Shown here piece by piece: positions 61,975 to 64,000 of a stretch of DNA of 64,000 nt; position 1 is the stretch's first letter, and each line of letters opens with the position of its first letter. A model generated the notes under the pieces. The model was given only the letters and a program-made list of their open reading frames with translations, was not told where the DNA came from and did no database searches. The stretch is from Croceibacterium_B sp963783195 (GTDB lineage: Bacteria; Pseudomonadota; Alphaproteobacteria; Sphingomonadales; Sphingomonadaceae). The position numbers were made by a program, and so were the translations under genes. The stretch is from contig CAWAMV010000004.1 in assembly GCA_963783195.1 (NCBI GenBank), positions 310,001-374,000 of the forward strand, in the 5' to 3' direction.

Positions 61975-62997
61975 TCACCCCTCTCCCCGCACGACTTTCA
62001 GCAGCCGCTCGACATTTTCGATCGGCGTTTCCTTGTCGATCCCGTGGCCCAGGTTGAACACGTGCGGGCGGCCTTCGAAACAGCCGAGGATGTAGCGCGC
62101 ACGATCTTCGAGCGCCTGCCCTCCGGCGAGCAGGAGGAGCGGGTCGAGGTTGCCCTGCACCGGCAGGCCGGGCGGCAGCTCGCGCATCGCCCAGGCCGGG
62201 TCGAGCGTCTCGTCGAGCCCGACCGCGTCGACCCCCGTCTCCCGGGCATAGGCCGCCAGCTTGGCGCCCGCTCCCTTGGGAAAGCCGATGATCGGGACAT
62301 CGGGATGACGTTGGCGAACCGCGTCCGCGATCGCCGAATTCGGCCCGACCACCCAGCGCTCGAACTCGTCGGGCGCGAGCGTGCCGGCCCACGAATCGAA
62401 CAGCTGCACCGCTTCCGCGCCGGCCTCGATCTGGCCGCACAGGTATTCGACCGTAACGTCGACGATGGCATCGACGATCGCCCGGAAAGCCGCCGGGTCG
62501 CGATAGGCCATGGCGCGGGTCACGTGCTGGTCGCGGCTGCCCTCGCCCGCCACCATGTAGGTGGCGACGGTCCACGGGCTCCCGGCGAAACCGAGCAGGG
62601 TCACGCCATCTTCGAGGCGTTCGCGCACCAGCCGCACCGTTTCGTAGATCGGGGCAAGGCGTTCGGGCACCGAACACAGCGTATCGAGCGCTTCATCGAC
62701 GAGCGGAGGCGACAGCTTCGGGCCTTCGCCGGCAAGGAACTGCAGATCCTGGCCCATCGCATAGGGCACGATGAGGATGTCGGAAAACAGGATCGCCCCG
62801 TCGAACCCGAACCGCTTGATCGGCTGCAAGGTGATCGCGGCGGCTGCTTCGCTGTCGTAGACCAGCTCGAGGAAACCGCCCTTTTCCGCCCTCAGCGCGC
62901 GGTACTCGGGCAGGTAACGCCCCGCCTGGCGCATGAGCCAGACCGGGGGCCGATCGGCCGCCTTGCCGCGCAGGGTATCGAGGAGTGGGCCAGGCAT
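61975..62997 (-). CDS. hemE: uroporphyrinogen decarboxylase
   Basis: Converts uroporphyrinogen III to coproporphyrinogen III. The 340-residue protein contains the conserved WLMRQAGRYLPEYR and FSDILI motifs and QLFDSWAG. Start ATG 62997 is preferred; a TTG at 63015 would add six residues but lacks a ribosome binding site. In alphaproteobacteria hemE usually borders the chromosome origin, as it appears to do here. Confidence 0.95.
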   Translation of the reverse strand: MPGPLLDTLRGKAADRPPVWLMRQAGRYLPEYRALRAEKGGFLELVYDSEAAAAITLQPIKRFGFDGAILFSDILIVPYAMGQDLQFLAGEGPKLSPPLVDEALDTLCSVPERLAPIYETVRLVRERLEDGVTLLGFAGSPWTVATYMVAGEGSRDQHVTRAMAYRDPAAFRAIVDAIVDVTVEYLCGQIEAGAEAVQLFDSWAGTLAPDEFERWVVGPNSAIADAVRQRHPDVPIIGFPKGAGAKLAAYARETGVDAVGLDETLDPAWAMRELPPGLPVQGNLDPLLLLAGGQALEDRARYILGCFEGRPHVFNLGHGIDKETPIENVERLLKVVRGEG

Positions 62998-63319
62998 CTC
63001 GAGGGGTCCAATCAATTAAATAATAGATTCTTTAAGAGTGATTCAGTTGTTTGTTGGCCCTGTGGATTACGGGGATTGGCGCGCCCTGCCCGATTTTTTG
63101 CGCGCTGAACAGGGTCGGATTGGCCCTGCGACTCGTGCTCGATTCAGAGTCAACGAAACCTTTTGCCCGCTGTCAGGCCGCTGTGTGAATCCGCGCCCTT
63201 GCCACGGATAAGCCTGCTGCCGAATCGGCTGACAGTGGGGGTGGAATTCCATGCCGAACTTGTCCGACCTCCCCTCCCGTGGTTTATGCCCCCACTTCTT
63301 AACAGGCGTGCTTGTCCAC
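62998..63319. other. candidate chromosomal replication origin (oriC)
   Basis: A 322-base gap between divergent hemE and ppsR, the location of Cori in Caulobacter. An AT-rich stretch, 63010-63054, could unwind and contains an IHF-like AATCAATTAAATA (63010-63022). DnaA-box-like sites lie at 63061-63069 and 63312-63320. Seven GANTC sites are present (63026, 63040, 63130, 63141, 63147, 63187, 63222), about seven times the number expected at this base composition. No coding frame here is convincing. Confidence 0.72.
63061..63069 (-). promoter_or_regulatory. DnaA-box-like site
   Basis: TAATCCACA on the minus strand, one base from the TTATCCACA consensus, at the edge of the AT-rich part of the proposed origin. 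Confidence 0.5.
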
Positions 63320-63320
63320 A
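63312..63320 (+). promoter_or_regulatory. DnaA-box-like site
   Basis: TTGTCCACA, one base from the TTATCCACA consensus. It directly abuts the ppsR start codon. Confidence 0.45.
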
Positions 63321-64000
63321 TGACCCGGCTCCACCTCCACCTCCTCTCGGACTCCACCGGCGAGACGCTGGAGATGATCGCCAAGGCGGCGCTCGCGCAG
63401 TTCGACGATGCGGAGGTCAATCGCCATTTCTGGCCGATGGTCCGCAGTCGCCAGCACCTCGACCGCATCGTGGCCGAACTCGCGCGCAATCCCGGGCTCG
63501 TACTCTATACCCTCGTAAACGCCGACATTCGCCAGCACCTGGAGGAACGGTGCCGTTCGCTGGGGCTGCCGCATGTCGCCGCGCTCGACACGGTCACGGC
63601 CGCACTGGAAGACCGCCTCGGGCAGGTAGCGCGCGGCAGGCCCGGCCGCCAGCACGCGATGGACGATGCCTATTTCGCGCGCGTCGACGCGATTCAGTTC
63701 ACGATCGCTCACGATGACGGGATCGGGTGGGAGAACTGGGAAGAGGCCGACATCCTGCTTGCCGGCGTGTCGCGCACCTCGAAGACTCCCACGAGCATCT
63801 ATCTGGCCAATCGCGGCTACAAGGTGGCCAACATTCCGCTGGTCGTCGAAAGCCCGCCGCCGCCCAATCTGTTCGCCTTGCGCCACCCGATGGTCGTGGG
63901 CCTCACGACGGCGCCGCGGCGGCTCATCGAGATTCGCAGGAATCGCCTGCTCTCGTTGAACGAGACGACCGAAACGTCGTATGTCGACGAGGAGCGGGTC
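63320..64000 (+). CDS. ppsR: PEP synthase regulatory kinase/phosphatase (DUF299), partial
   Basis: A bifunctional enzyme that phosphorylates and dephosphorylates PEP synthase or pyruvate phosphate dikinase. The 227 residues seen include HLLSDSTGETLE at the start and the P-loop-like GVSRTSKTPTSIYLA. The gene runs off the window; the family is about 270 residues. The ATG at 63320 gives the family's usual beginning, MTRLHLHLL. It corresponds to RP001 at the Rickettsia and Caulobacter origins, the gene that borders oriC opposite hemE. Confidence 0.93.
   Translation, partial: MTRLHLHLLSDSTGETLEMIAKAALAQFDDAEVNRHFWPMVRSRQHLDRIVAELARNPGLVLYTLVNADIRQHLEERCRSLGLPHVAALDTVTAALEDRLGQVARGRPGRQHAMDDAYFARVDAIQFTIAHDDGIGWENWEEADILLAGVSRTSKTPTSIYLANRGYKVANIPLVVESPPPPNLFALRHPMVVGLTTAPRRLIEIRRNRLLSLNETTETSYVDEERV

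Noticed and set aside
63192..63211. Further DnaA box at CACGGATAAG in the origin
   Set aside because: Two mismatches from the consensus on the reverse strand (TTATCCGTG); too weak to list.

Overview
This window looks like a GC-rich alphaproteobacterial chromosome, most likely from the order Sphingomonadales (inference). The supporting signs are the hemE/ppsR origin arrangement, a nearby parAB/parS locus, TrcR, a bactofilin paired with an M23 peptidase, and a set of small proteins typical of sphingomonads. No phage, insertion sequence, CRISPR array, tRNA or rRNA gene was found. Almost everything is compact core-genome coding sequence.

Layout. 0.2-6.1 kb: nucleotide-sugar genes for surface polysaccharide (a CapD/WbpM-type dehydratase broken by a frameshift, ugd, wecC, wecB). 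6.1-15.6 kb: a minus-strand run with a periplasmic hypothetical, coq7-dsbB, and the conserved proA-(two aldo/keto reductases)-nadD-rsfS-rlmH-envC-ctpA block. 15.9-18.2 kb: an M23 peptidase overlapping a bactofilin, then trcR. 18.5-21.5 kb: a tightly overlapped operon of quinone oxidoreductase, secreted protein and luciferase-like oxidoreductase. 21.6-30.1 kb: DUF1192, clpA, M1 peptidase, a DNA exonuclease/ATP-dependent ligase pair and a SulP transporter. 30.1-34.8 kb: DUF167, gamma carbonic anhydrase, a double GNAT, hemB and an M23 peptidase. 35-39.9 kb: SUV3-like helicase, S4 protein, ferredoxin, YihY and CarD. 40-47.2 kb: two GIN-domain (DUF2807) proteins behind a striking palindromic promoter, a lipoprotein, Sua5, a DUF815 ATPase, a sorbosone-dehydrogenase-like protein, free-Met-sulfoxide reductase and a frameshifted glycine-zipper gene. 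47.3-51.7 kb: an archaic-type chaperone-usher pilus operon.

51.8-64 kb is the origin-proximal block: parB, parA, rsmG, mnmG, mnmE, DUF6489, an inserted plus-strand pair (dienelactone hydrolase, FMN glutamate-synthase-like), rho, hemJ, hemE, a 322-base noncoding gap and the start of ppsR. Three 16-bp parS sites lie 7-10 kb from that gap. The gap has an AT-rich stretch, DnaA-box-like sites and seven GANTC (CcrM) sites, so I propose it as the chromosomal origin.

A recurring oddity is four genes (capD-like, glycine-zipper, rsmG, mnmG) each disrupted by a single extra base, all in the same sense. Because otherwise intact housekeeping genes are hit, insertion errors in the assembly are the first explanation to test; real pseudogenes are the alternative. 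The strongest candidates for something new are the 13-bp perfect palindrome wrapped around the promoter of the GIN-domain pair, the branched hairpin between rsfS and rlmH, and the dense GANTC cluster at the proposed origin.
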